Shown here piece after piece: positions 48,043 through 58,839 of a stretch of 64,000 bases of DNA. Source of the stretch: Chamaelirium japonicum (Eukaryota; Streptophyta; Magnoliopsida; Liliales; Melanthiaceae). The stretch is taken from NCBI GenBank assembly GCA_947650365.1, contig OX393550.1, forward strand, positions 119,831,874-119,895,873, written 5' to 3'. A program made the position numbers and the translations under genes. Position 1 is the stretch's first letter; every line of letters begins with the position of its first letter. A model generated the notes under the pieces. That model ran no database searches, had not been told where the DNA came from, and worked only from the letters and a program-made list of their open reading frames with translations.

Positions 48043-48515
48043 CAGCGGGACCCACCGGCCCTACCTGGTGGGCCCCTGGAGACAACAGCGGGACCCACCG
48101 GCCCTGCCTGGTGGGCCCCTGGAGACAACAGTGGGACCCACCGGCCCTGCCTGGTGGGCCCCTGGAGACAACAGTGGGATCCACCGGCCCTGCCTGGTGG
48201 GCCTCTAGAGACAATAGCGGGACCCACCGGCCCTGCCTGGTGGGCCCCTGGAGACAACAGCGGGACCCACCGGCCCCGCCTGGTGGACCCCTGGAGACAA
48301 CAGCGGGACCCACCGGCCCTGCCTGGTGGGCCCCTGGAGACAACAGCGGGACCCACCGGCCCTGCCTGGTGGGCCCACGAGGACTATCACGGGACCCACC
48401 GGCCCTGCCTGGTGGGCCCACGAGGGCTACCAAGGGACCCACCTGCCTTGCCTGGTGGACCCCCGAAGACAACAGCAGGACCCACCAGCCTTACCTGGAG
48501 GATCCCCAGATACGG
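48043..48515 (+). repeat. 43-bp tandem hairpin repeat, 11 units, in the F 5' LTR
   Basis: Eleven 43-bp units. Each has GGGACCCACC and GGTGGGCCCC as near-complementary arms around CGGCCCTGCCT, so every unit can form a GC-rich hairpin. The array lies directly upstream of the TATA box. The 3' LTR has ten units. Confidence 0.96.
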
Positions 48516-48558
48516 CAGCAAAAATCGCTATTTACCCCGGAATTCCTCCCAGAGAATC

Positions 48559-48568
48559 CTATAAATAG
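48559..48568 (+). promoter_or_regulatory. TATA box of the F 5' LTR
   Basis: CTATAAATAG is identical in the 3' LTR (61672-61681) and in the solo LTR inside copia-I (6998-7007, - strand). Confidence 0.75.
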
Positions 48569-48978
48569 CAGAGCCTTCGAATGTAAATGGATCCAAAAAT
48601 TCTGATTTTCCACTCTGAGATCTGACTTTCAGAACCAGAGCTCTGGAATCTCTCAACTTTTCCTCTTCCATCTCCCTTTGATCTCTCTCCTTCGAAGAGA
48701 TCAGATTGTCTTGAGTGAGACTCGGCCTGTCGAGATCACTTCGATACAAGTGTTAGTGAATTCGGGTTGCTCCCAATAGCACGGAGACGTAGGCTTCGGC
48801 TGAACTCCGAGATCATATCTCTCGTGTCAAATCTCTGATTGCATCTCTCTCTCTCTCTGTTTGCATTTTGTTAGCTCCAACTCCAATCGATAGATCGAGC
48901 AACGCTCTCTTCGACTTCAACTTCGATTGACTGGTGAGGCGAGGTCTTCGGGTCGGCACGAAGATTTTCCCCCACAGT

Positions 48979-48996
48979 TTGGCGCCGTCTGTGGGA
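48979..48996 (+). other. Primer-binding motif of element F
   Basis: TTGGCGCCGTCTGTGGGA starts two bases after the LTR. The same motif follows the E LTR at 46352-46369. It is usual in Tat-type gypsy elements. I did not assign the primer tRNA. Confidence 0.75.
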
Positions 48997-49140
48997 TCCG
49001 AGCAAAAAGTCGAGCTCTCTCCACTACTACTTGATCGGTTGAGCATACAACCGATCTTGATAGCCAAACTTCCTCGCCCTCTCGGTTGATCAGACAACTG
49101 ATCGGACGTCGGCACTCTCGTTGCACCCTTCGTCCTCTGA

Positions 49141-50800
49141 ATGGCGAGAACCAAACACCAGGGTCAACCAGAAGGAAGTAACACTCAACAACAAGCTCGT
49201 CCTGAGACTCGTTCAATGAGTCAAAGGCTCAATTTCGGACAGCCCCTTGCTGTCCCGGTCCCGGAGATGGGGGTTCGGTCAGGGAGTGGGAGATCTGTCG
49301 ATCGACCGATCCCTCATCCCGCACGACAGTCAATTGGGCAAACAGCCCCCGCTCCAGCTGAAGATCCTCCATCGACCTATCAAATTTCAGCGGTCGACTT
49401 CCAACTCCTCCAATTGGCGAAGCAAAACGCCACCCTCACCGCCGAGAGGGATGCTCTCAAGAGAGCAGCTTCCAAAGCTGGGATAGCTCTAACTATCCCC
49501 TCTACAAGTGAGAGGGTCGATCTTCCTCGACATTCAATCCACTCCGAACAACGGAGGTCAATGGGTACTGCTGCCCTCGAGAGGATTCGACGTGATCCAA
49601 CTCCCTCTACTACCCCCTGGAAGTAGAGTGTTTGGGACCGTCTCGATGACGAGTCTTCTCAATCTTCTTCTGGCCGCAATTGCGACAAAAGGGAACCTTC
49701 AAAACTCAACACACCAAGGAATCACCAAATGAAAGGCGCTCCTTCAAAGAGTAGAGTCTCTCCTTCCATTCCACCTCAACGTAGACTTGGATCGGACCTT
49801 CGACATCGACTTCAACCGGCAAATACTTCAATGCCAGAACGAGAACTTGCAATCTTGCCCCTTGACCCGCATCTAGGTCGGGGACATGGTCGTAGAGATG
49901 GGTATTCATCCGCCGGACCTCTCCATCGAAGTCTCTTCGAGACGACCTTTCCAAGGGGATGGAGAACTCCTATCCTCCCCAAATTCAACTGCATCAGAGG
50001 AGATCCAACTCTCCATATACTTGCCTTCAAGCAAGCCTTGACGCCGCACGAAGAAGAAAACAATGTACTCTGCCGCACCTTTGCGGGAAGTCTCGATGAG
50101 CCGTCGCTCGACTGGTATCACAATCTTCGAGCAGGGTCCATCACCCAGTTCGATGTTTTAGCTAAACTCTTCGTGCAGCATTATCAGCTCAATCTGAAGC
50201 CCGGGAAGAAGCTCGACTCTCTCTATCGGCTAAGAATGGGTGCTGATGAGACTCTCCGAAGTTTCACTAGGAGGTTTCGCAACGAGCATGATGCCCTCTC
50301 TGGAAGACATTTGGATGATGAAGCCATCATGTTGGCTTTCCAGAATGCTCTCCGCTTCGATCTACACATCTACAACGACTTCATCCGCAATCCCCCTCCT
50401 TCTCTGGGTGCTATGTTCGATCGAATCCAGAGAGAGATCGAGGTCGAAGACGATCAAGTCGCTCGAAAAGGGCGAGAAACAAAACGAAGGCCTGCGGAGA
50501 GAGAAGCTCCCAAGTATGCTGCCAAGGCTCACAACGCTGAGGCAGCAGCCCCTCCAGCCAACAAATGATCAAAGAATGACGGGCGTCGATCTCCAACAAA
50601 GACCACTTTCACCGAGTGGAATATACCGGTCGAACAAATACTCGACCGCATTCAACACGAGGAATTCCTTCGAAGGCCCAATCCACTTCAGCCTAACACA
50701 AAGTTCACTGCCGACAAAACTGTTTATTGCGATTTCCATCGGAGCCATGGCCATTCCACCGATCGGTGCTATCGACTAAAGTTTCACCTCGAAGACTTGC
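49141..50800 (+). CDS. Element F gag region
   Basis: The first ATG after the leader is at 49141 (MARTKHQGQPEG). The N-terminal part is Gln/Ser/Pro-rich, with a short helical segment LLQLAKQNATLTAERDALKR. The gag core at about 49950-50470 has ILPKFNCIRGDPTLHI, then EEENNVLCRTFAGSL, FVQHYQLNLKPGKKL and RSFTRRFRNEHDAL. A zinc-binding segment CDFHRSHGHSTDRC of C-x2-H-x4-H-x4-C type lies near 50725-50770, the variant usual in Tat gags. The protein would form the particle. The region looks nearly whole. Confidence 0.87.
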
Positions 50801-51615
50801 TGAGAGAAGGCCACCTCCATGAATTCACCAGAGAAGGGCAAGATCAACGTCGATCCTCTGCAAAGGGGAAAGAGGCTTGCTGGATTCATCAAATCTCTTC
50901 CAACCCATCATCTCTCACCGTGAATGCCAATATCTTTGGCATTCATGGATCATTGCACAACCAAGCAGTGACCGGGAAAGAAGTCGATCGGCAAATTCGG
51001 CGCATCTTCCATGTTCGATCTACTGCAAATAAAGAAGATACCTGGATCGAGAAGCCCATCGAAGGTCTTGCTTGGCCGTCCATCGTCTTCAACGACACTG
51101 ATCTTCAAGTAGTTCATACTCCATATCGAGACCCCCTGGTTTTGAAACTCATCATCGACGGAAGCACCGTCAATCGGATACTCATCGACACCGGGAGTTC
51201 TATCGACATTATGTTCTCAGACTGCTTCAAACGTCTGGGATATAAATATCAAAGCCTTGACATCGTTCCAACCGTGATCACTGGCTTCAACGGCGAACAA
51301 AGCATCACGGTGGGCGAATCGAGATTCACTCTGGACCTCAGCCGAGAGACTCGAGTCTCGGTGAGGTTTGCCATTGTCGAAGGGGTCTCCAGTTACAACG
51401 CCATCCTCGGGCGACCTTTCCTCCACCAGATCAATGCCATCTCCTCCTCTTACCACCAACTACTCAAGTTTGCAACTGGAGAAGGCATCGTCTGCATTCG
51501 AGGCGATCAACAATCTGGAAGGTCTTGTGAGGCTGCTGCGGCTAAGACAGATCGAAAGATCAACATTGCTCCTCCAAAGCGGCCGCGAGATGAAGCTGGT
51601 CCCTCTTCTAAATAG
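50797..51615 (+). CDS. Element F protease region
   Basis: A retropepsin-type aspartic protease. The active-site segment LIDTGSSIDIMF lies near 51181-51218, in the Tat context 'DPLVLKLIIDGSTVNRI'. The flap-following GEQSITVGE segment is near 51290 and the C-terminal YNAILGRPFLHQI segment near 51395-51435. It cleaves the gag-pol polyprotein. The N-terminal part links to gag's zinc segment. Confidence 0.88.
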   Translation: MLREGHLHEFTREGQDQRRSSAKGKEACWIHQISSNPSSLTVNANIFGIHGSLHNQAVTGKEVDRQIRRIFHVRSTANKEDTWIEKPIEGLAWPSIVFNDTDLQVVHTPYRDPLVLKLIIDGSTVNRILIDTGSSIDIMFSDCFKRLGYKYQSLDIVPTVITGFNGEQSITVGESRFTLDLSRETRVSVRFAIVEGVSSYNAILGRPFLHQINAISSSYHQLLKFATGEGIVCIRGDQQSGRSCEAAAAKTDRKINIAPPKRPRDEAGPSSK

Positions 51616-51649
51616 CAATCAAAGGAGATTCCGCTGATAAAACCTCTAT

Positions 51650-53046
51650 CAATCGAATGGAAAGCGTCACCTTCAATTGAAGAAATCATCCCAATCAACA
51701 TCAGCAGCGGAGATCTCCCTCGACAGACTTTCATTGGTACCGGTCTTAGCGACGCAGAAGCGCAAGACATGGTATCCTTCCTCAAGTCCAATATCGACGT
51801 CTTCGCTTGGTGTTTCGAAGACATGCCTGGCATCAATCCAGATGACGCTTGTCACCGACTTGCGATCAAAGAAGAGGTGAAGCCTGTCAAGCAAAAGCCA
51901 CGCACCATCCGACCAGATCTACAAGTTGCTGTTCAAGAAGAAATCACCAAGCTACTCGCAGCAGGCTTCATCCGTGAAGTAGAGTATCCTACTTGGATCT
52001 CTAATATTGTTGCTGTTCCGAAGAAGAATGGGAAAGTCAGAGTCTGCATCGACTTCACCAACCTCAACAAGGCTTGCCCCAAAGACCCATTTCCCATGCC
52101 AAGGATCGATAGACTCGTCGATGCCACTGCTGGCCACGAGCTATTGTCTTTCATGGATGGGTATTCTGGATATAATCAAATTCCACTTCATCCAGACGAT
52201 CAAGAGAAGACTTGCTTCGTGACTAGCCGAGGTCTCTACTGCTACAATGTAATGCCGTTCGGCCTCAAAAATGCTGGATCTACCTATCAAAGGCTAGTCA
52301 CCAAGATGTTCGAAAACCAGATCGGTCGCAACGTCGAAGTATATGTCGATGATCTCCTCACCAAGAGTTCCATTCGAAGCAAGCATCTTTCCGATCTGGC
52401 GGAAACCTTTCAAGTTCTTCGAAAATATCGTATGAAGCTCAATCCAGCTAAGTGCGCTTTCGGAGTTCAATCGGGAAAATTCCTGGGTCACCTTGTGACC
52501 AGGAGGGGTATCGAAGCTAATCCCGACCAAATCCGAGCAGTTCTGGATATGCCTTCACCTACAAATCGAAAAGAAGTTCAACGCCTCACTGGAAGGTTAG
52601 CAGCACTCAATCGATTCATCTCAAAATCTTTCGATAAGTGCAAACCCCTCTTCGACAAACTACGAAAGGCGGATACATACGACTGGAGTCCAATCTGTGA
52701 AGAAGCATTTCAAAGCATCAAGAAATATCTGGTGCAAGCTCCTATCTTGACGGCTCCACTTCAAGAAGAAGACTTATGGCTTTATCTCGCCGTCACTGAT
52801 CAAGCAATCAGCGTGGTCCTAGTTAGTAGGAGAAAAGGCATCGAGCATCCAGTCTTATATATCAGCCACACTCTTCTTCCGGCTGAAACTCGCTACTCAA
52901 AAACTGAGAAGGTCATACTGGCCTTACTTACTGCATCACGTCGTCTACAACCTTATTTCGTCTCCCACCAGATCACTGTCATCTCTGAACACCCACTCAA
53001 AGATATTGTTGACAAAGCTGGTAGGGCTGGTCGAATGACCAAATAG
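51650..53046 (+). CDS. Element F reverse transcriptase and first RNase H
   Basis: A gypsy RT. Its words are GFIREVEYPTWISNIVAVPK (51963-52022), VRVCIDFTNLNKACPKD and FMDGYSGYNQIPL (near 52150-52190), VMPFGLKNAG (52251-52280) and the catalytic YVDDLLTKS (52342-52368). The connection domain has RLTGRLAALNRFIS. The first RNase H (about 52775-53046) has DLWLYLAVTDQAISVVL and ILALLTASRRLQPYF. The domain is mostly open. Confidence 0.93.
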
Positions 53047-53690
53047 ATGATCGAAATGAGTGCTCTGGGGATTCAATTCGAATCTCGCACTTCTATCAAA
53101 GGTCAAGCAGTTGCTGACTTCCTAGCTGACTTCCCAGTTGAAGACCCCATCACTTGGGAAGAAGATGTCGACATGCGCTTAGAAGATGAGGACAATACTC
53201 CGATCAACCTTGCAACAAAAATTGATCCAAGTCTCGAAGCTATTGCTGCAACTCCTCCATGGAAGCTTTATAATGATGGAGCTTCAAGTTCGATCGGTTC
53301 GGGAACTGGGATAGTCTTAGTATCCCCCGAATTTGATCATCTACAGAAGGCCACTCTCCTAGGGTTCAACGCCACCAACAACGAAGCCGAATACGAAGCA
53401 CTCATTTTCGGACTCGAAATGGCAGAATCCCTGGGAGTAGACTGAATCATCGTATACAGCGACTCCCAGTTGATCATAAGGCAAATCAATGGAGAGTATA
53501 CAGCTCGTGAAGAAAGAATGCAACTCTATTTGGCCTTAGTACGACGTCTTCAACAACGTTTTACTATTACTGAGTTCGTTCAAATCCCAAGAGCAGAAAA
53601 CCGAGAAGCAGATGCCTTAGCCAATGCGGCCTCAGTTCTGGGAGACTCACTCGGAGGAAGGCAAATATAGATCGATTATCAAGAAATACC
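53047..53690 (+). CDS. Element F second (archaeal-type) RNase H
   Basis: An additional RNase H after the first. It has LYNDGASSSIGSGTG near 53268 with the first catalytic Asp, NNEAEYEALIFGLEMA near 53380-53427 with the Glu, YSDSQLIIRQI near 53455-53490 with the next Asp, and RAENREADALANAAS near 53590-53635. The second RNase H is diagnostic for Tat-clade gypsy elements and resembles cellular plant RNase H. Confidence 0.92.
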
Positions 53691-53751
53691 CAAGACCATC
53701 CCCGATCAACAGATCCTTGCTACTTCTAAGAGATCTGGGGGTGGAGATCAA

Positions 53752-55023
53752 TTGAGGTCAAGCCTTACTACAAATGAGTTTGAAGATTGGCGACAGTCGA
53801 TTTTTGACTTCTTCGAATATGGCAAAGTACCAGAAGATCCCAATCAAGCTCGAAGACTTCAAAGAAAACTTCCTTGCTATACTGTTCAAGGAGAAGATCT
53901 ATATTTCAAATCTCACAACGGGATGTTACTCAAGTGCCTTGGTCCCGAGCAAGCACAGGCCATCCTGATTGATATCCATTCTGGAGCTTGTGGGAATCAT
54001 TCGGGAGGAAGATCTCTTGAAGCCAAGACGAAGATGCAAGGTTACTACTGGCCTACAATGACAAGAGATGCTCGACAAGTTGTTCAAAGATGCGAGCCAT
54101 GCCAAAGACATGCTCGAGCTATCCATCTCCCTGCAGATGAGCTTCATCAACTATCAAGTCCCTAGTCATTCCATCAATGGGGGTTAGATTTCTTGGGTCC
54201 TTTCCCCCCAACTCCGAGCAAGAAAAAGTATCTACTGCTCGCCACGGATTACTTCACCAAATGGGTTGAAGCTGTGCCCCTCTTCCGAGAGACTGACGAC
54301 GAAGTGATCAAATTCATTCGGCACAACATCTTCTCAAGGTTCGGCACACCTCAAGTTCTTGTTGCTGACAATGGAGCTCAATTTGACTCTGACAAGTTCC
54401 GTGAGTTTTGTCTGAACAACGGAATCAAGCTCTTCTACTCAACTCCAAGGTACCCTCAATGCAATGGTCAAGCTGAAGCCTCCAATAGAGCAATTCTTGG
54501 TATACTCAAGAAAAAACTCGACAACAAGAAGGGATTGTGGGAACAAATCCTACCTGAAGTTCTTTGGGGGTATCGCACAACACCGAGAAGATCAACAGGG
54601 TTCTCACCCTTTCGTCTAACATATGGATCGGAAGCAGTACTCCCAACAGAAAACATATCAAATACTCTGAAGACCAGAGCAGTTGAAGAAGGAATCAACA
54701 AAGAGCTTCGGATCAATGATCTAGACTTCTCTGAAGAACTACGAGACCAAGCTTCCCTTCGTGTGGCCAAGTACCAGCAGAAGATCAAACGAGCATACGA
54801 CCAAAAGGTTTACAAGAGACAATTCCCAATCGGCAGTCTGGTTCTCAGAGCTGTTTTTTACAACACTAAGGAGCATAGCAGTGGAAAACTAGCTCCCAAC
54901 TGGGAAGGACCCTACATTGTCGAATCGGTAGGAGGCAAAGGCTCTTACAGACTGATCTCACCAGAAGGAGATAGATTGCCTCGAGCTTGGAATTCTAGAC
55001 ATCTCAAGTTATTCTATCCATGA
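53752..55023 (+). CDS. Element F integrase region
   Basis: A gypsy integrase. A zinc-binding HHCC segment lies near 53975-54100 (HSGACGNHSGG, then RCEPCQRHA), with GYYWPTM between. The catalytic core has LATDYFTKWVEA near 54240-54275 (first Asp), VADNGAQFDS near 54363-54392 (second Asp) and NGQAEASNRAI near 54463-54495 (Glu). The C-terminal part has LWGYRTTPRRSTGFSPF, then an RNase-H-like-free tail with NWEGPYIVESVGGKGSY ending at 55023. No chromodomain is seen, as expected for Tat. The region is mostly open. Confidence 0.93.
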
Positions 55024-55124
55024 TGTAAATACCATGATGAATAAAGTTCTCTTTCAAATGTTCAAATATGCAAGTGTTCAGTTTTTCAATTCAAGTTCTG
55101 AAGCAGTTCCAAATTATCCATATT

Positions 55125-55450
55125 CAAGTTACCAGGTCTTTTAACAAGTTTGGGTGTTAGAGTTGCGACTCAACCCCTTACTAGAAAATGTTAAACTGAC
55201 CCTATTCAAGTTACCAAGTCTTTTAACAAGTTTGGGTGTTAGAGTTGCGACTCAATCCTTTACTGGCAAATGTTAAATTGACCTTCAAATTTCAATATTC
55301 AATTTCAATCAATTTCGATATCGTCTAACATGTTTGGGTACTTGAGTTGCGACTCAACCCCTCACATACAAGTGTTACACGAATTCCAATTCAATGTTCA
55401 AGTTTCAAGTTTGGGTAATCGAGTTGCGACTCGACCCCTTACATTCAAAA
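55125..55450 (+). repeat. Four degenerate direct repeats after the integrase
   Basis: Copies of the segment AAGTTTGGGT(n)GAGTTGCGACTC begin at about 55148, 55228, 55329 and 55407, at a spacing of 78-100 bp. They lie just past the integrase stop, between the sense and antisense units. Confidence 0.85.
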
Positions 55451-55623
55451 GATTGTATCTATTCCAATACTATCCAGTACATGATATTAAAGACATTCAA
55501 CTCAAGAGATCCAATTTTCAAACACCAAAAAGATTTCTATTATTATCAAAATGTGCCAAGTACAGGAGCGAGCTACTACATATCAAGAGTTTACAAGCAC
55601 AACAACTAAAAAGAAGAAAAGTC

Positions 55624-58395
55624 TCAAGGCTTGGCCACACTTTGCGCGCGCGACTTCTCTCCCTCAGATCCAGCACGAGCTTTGCTCGCCACTGAAGCCT
55701 TAGAAGATCGGACGCTGGCAACATGGACCCTGAGTGCTTCTGCTGCCTTCTCAGTTGTTTCCCTGTAGCTCTTGCACTCGCTCCGCATATGCTCCAGCTC
55801 CTTCTTATGGGTCTCCTCCTTGGCTGCTGAAGCAGCAAGTTGAGCCTCCAGCTCCGTTATTCGAGCCACACGGTCGAAGCCCAAGTTCTCAATCCTGAAG
55901 AATCGATTCTTCAATTCTTCAAGCTCGTGACCCCGGGCTTCATAACCATTTTTCCACCCCTGGCTCTCCAATTTTTCCTTACGAAGGGCCTCGATCTTGG
56001 CCTTCAATGCCTCCTTCTTTGAGGTTAGAAGCTCCCTCAGCTTATCCCTCTCCTCGCTTACAGCCTCTAGTTCAGCAGTTAAGCGGGATACTTCAGCTGA
56101 AGCTTCTTTTGCTCCCGCCTTCACGGAGAGCTTGGTCGCGACATTCAAAACTGCTGAGTTCTGCAAAAGAACAAAAGAGTTAGAATTATTCTGAAGATAC
56201 AACTCAGATGATCGATCAAGCAGATGCACCTACCACCAGTTCAAGTCTGTCAAAGGCTTCATCCAGAGTAGCCCTCGGAAGGTTGCAGAGTTTCCGGATT
56301 ACAGCAGTGGGGTGGTTGATGTCAACATCACCCAGGCTTTTCATTTTCGGAGTCGAGCCAACAGGCGCACCTGCAATCAACACGAGAGATCAAAGTGTTA
56401 GATTATTTCCAAGCTTCAAAGGCAAGACAATCAAGGCAAGTTAGCACAATTACCTGAGGCTTCAACCCTCGGCTCCTTACCCTTCCGGCGATCAGAGCCA
56501 CCCTGAGGGGTCGATTTCTCCTGAATAGGAGTCAGCGCTGATTGAGGTTGAGGAGCCCCATCACCCACTCGACTTTCCCTCTCCAAATGAATAGGGGAGG
56601 AAGCATCCCGAGGAGGTGAGACTCTTTCTTCCTCTTGTGGCCCACCTGGCTGGATGAGTCCCGCCACCATGGCAGCCACCTCCTCAGCCAGAGAGCGAGA
56701 GGGGGGTGGGGGTTGCTCAACCTCCATACCCCCGCTCGTTGTCGTTCCTTCAAGACGGGGAACTTCAGGAAGAACTTGATCAAGGGGCGTGGGGTTGCTT
56801 TCAACCCCACCACTACTCGACAACTTTATTTTAAAGCGCATTGGGCGCTTCTTCAACTCATCGAACCGATAGGCGGGATCCACCTTGTGGCCATCGCCTT
56901 CTGTATCCATGACTCCTTCCATTTGACGGGCCTTAGCCTCGTCAATAGGGATGGGAAGCGAATCTTCCCCTTCTGCACCACCAGTGGGGGTGGGAGGAAT
57001 TTCTTCCTCACCACCCCCATTCCCACCATCTCCACCAGAGGGGGTGGAAGAAAGATCATTCTTACCATCCCCATCCTCCTCATCTTCATCATTGCCACTG
57101 TTGTCGTGGCTGCCGTTCTCGGTCTCTTCGTCTTCCTCGTCGCTCTCCTTCTTTTCTTTTTCTTCTTCATCATCTTCTTTCTTTCCTTTATCCTCATCTT
57201 CCTTCTGCTTGGTGAGGATTTTTCTTTTCTTCTTCGCTGGGCCTCACTGTATCACCAGCTTCTCCTCCACAGTAGGTAATCTACGCCTTGCAGTGTAAAC
57301 TTTCTTCTCAGCCCGAATCTTCCGGATGATCTTACCCGAATGAGGATCCTCCTCATAGTCAGAATATAAAACTTCATTGTCCTCATATCTATCTCACAAT
57401 CGGTGGAGGAGATTGGCCTTACCATATCTCACTGGGCAGTTTGAGAACTGCTTCCATGACCTGGTCCCGCAGGTCAACTCGAGGAATAGATTGTCGATAG
57501 CTCCAGCCCTCTCGGAGGTCCAGGCAAAAATGCCTCCCTCGCAGTACATCTTCACTGCATCGTGCACATCGCTTCGAGGGGTATCGGGCACGGAGATGGG
57601 AGTCCATGCACCAGAAACAGAAATGGGCCAGTCTGTGTATAATTTGTCCGAAGGGACTGTATCGGTAAGCGGGCGCAGCGGAGATACGCCGGTCAAGCTG
57701 AAGAACGGACTGTCCTTCCTCCAAGCCCATCGATAATGGAAGAAAAAATATCCAAGCTCGATTCGGGCAACTTCACCTTCTGGAATACTGGAGTAGCATG
57801 CCTTCAAATCCTCCTGGAAATCCGACTCTACGCGGCAGAAAGCGTAGATAACTCTCCAAGCATTACCAGTAACCTGCCCAGGGCAAAGGCCGGAGGTGTT
57901 CAATAACCTTGCTGCGAAGGATGGCAGCGGAAGACGCAAACCACAGTTGAGTTGGCCGACAGTCACAATGGTCCCCATGACCTGCTCTTTACTGGCAAAG
58001 TTGGTGAAGTCGGTCTTCTTGTCAATACCAAACGCAGACTGAATACTTGGGAGCGAAGGCTGCACCTTCCCTTCTGTGAAGTAAGTGAGCAGTGATTGCC
58101 ACTTCTTTCTCTTCGAATCTGTGAACTCACCGCCGGTATTGTACACGTACTCCATTTCCTCTGTCAGAGGCATAAGCGGGCCCAAAGTAAATTTCACTTT
58201 AGGGATGTGCTCTGGCCTAGATGGCGCTGAAGCAAACCCTACTCCTTGATGCCTCTTGCCCAGTTGGCCAAGTTCGGCAAGCACGGCCTGGCCTTTGCCA
58301 CGACCCTTCGGAGGGGATGGAACCTCAACAATCTCCTTCCCTTTCCTCTTCGAGGGAACCCCGCCTGACTTCTTCGAACTTCCAGAAGACGCCAT
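55624..58395 (-). CDS. Antisense gene-like unit inside element F, unknown function
   Basis: On the minus strand a unit starts at the ATG at 58395 (MASSGSSKKSGG, in a good plant start context) about 100 bp below a TATA box. The first segment, to about 57394, encodes a globular part with VKFTLGPLMPLTEEMEYVY, Cys/Trp-rich stretches and IELGYFFFHYRWAW. A Lys/Glu/Asp-rich acidic stretch follows (about 57290-56930), then a Pro/Glu-rich part (56922-56454). Two GT-AG introns fit well, at 56371-56453 and 56161-56233, both leaving the surrounding frame in phase. The last exon (56160-55624) encodes a coiled coil (VSRLTAELEAVSEERDKL, then ITELEAQLAA). Antisense extra frames are known in some Tat elements. 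It weakly recalls Pfam 'putative gypsy type transposon', unconfirmed. It looks nearly whole. Confidence 0.72.
56161..56233 (-). other. Predicted intron in the antisense unit
   Basis: A 73-bp interval with donor GTAGGTGC and acceptor TTCTTTTGCAG on the minus strand. A coiled-coil frame continues beyond it. Confidence 0.7.
56371..56453 (-). other. Predicted intron in the antisense unit
   Basis: An 83-bp interval with donor GTAATTGTGC and acceptor TGATTGCAG on the minus strand, T-rich before the acceptor. Confidence 0.7.
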
Positions 58396-58488
58396 CTGAC
58401 CAATCGAGCAAGAGCAGAAATCGGGAGCAAAAGAGTCTGGACTTCGAAAAATTTTGGAAGCGTGAGGCGAAAATGACAGCCAGTGAAA

Positions 58489-58496
58489 CTTATATA
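58489..58496 (-). promoter_or_regulatory. TATA box for the antisense unit
   Basis: TATATAAG on the minus strand, about 94 bp before the ATG at 58395. A TATA here predicts a transcription start near 58460 and a short leader. The 119-bp array lies just upstream of it. Confidence 0.6.
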
Positions 58497-58839
58497 CCCA
58501 GGGTAAAACAGGTACGCAAATCGAGAAGACACGTGTCTTCACCATATCAAATCGCGTGTTTTTGTAGGAACACGTGGCATCCATCCATAGCAAGCGCAAA
58601 ATCAGGCGAACCGTCGGACCAGACGGAACGTCGGACCTACCGGTCCACGTGAACCAACGCTCCAAGCGAGCCACCGGTCTGAGTAAACCGGACCGCCGAT
58701 TCAAAGCCACATTCAAGCCACCCAAAGATTCAAAACAGGAAGGATCAAGCTCCATCAATGTTCGAAACTCTGTCAGAAGATCGAAGAACAAAACAGTTAT
58801 AAAACCTTCTCTGAAGGGCAGGTTAAAAATTTTAAACTG

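Larger units (their letters stand above)
48010..48976 (+). repeat. 5' LTR of element F
   Basis: A 967-bp LTR from TGTGGGTGCAAATTTTGG to TTTTCCCCCACA. It contains eleven 43-bp units (48043-48515) and a TATA box at 48559-48568. Confidence 0.96.

Noticed and set aside
48038-48605. Collagen-like Gly-Pro-Pro frames over the F 5' LTR array
   Set aside because: Artefact of the 43-bp repeat. The same translations recur at 61147-61718 and lie upstream of the TATA box on the non-coding part of the LTR.
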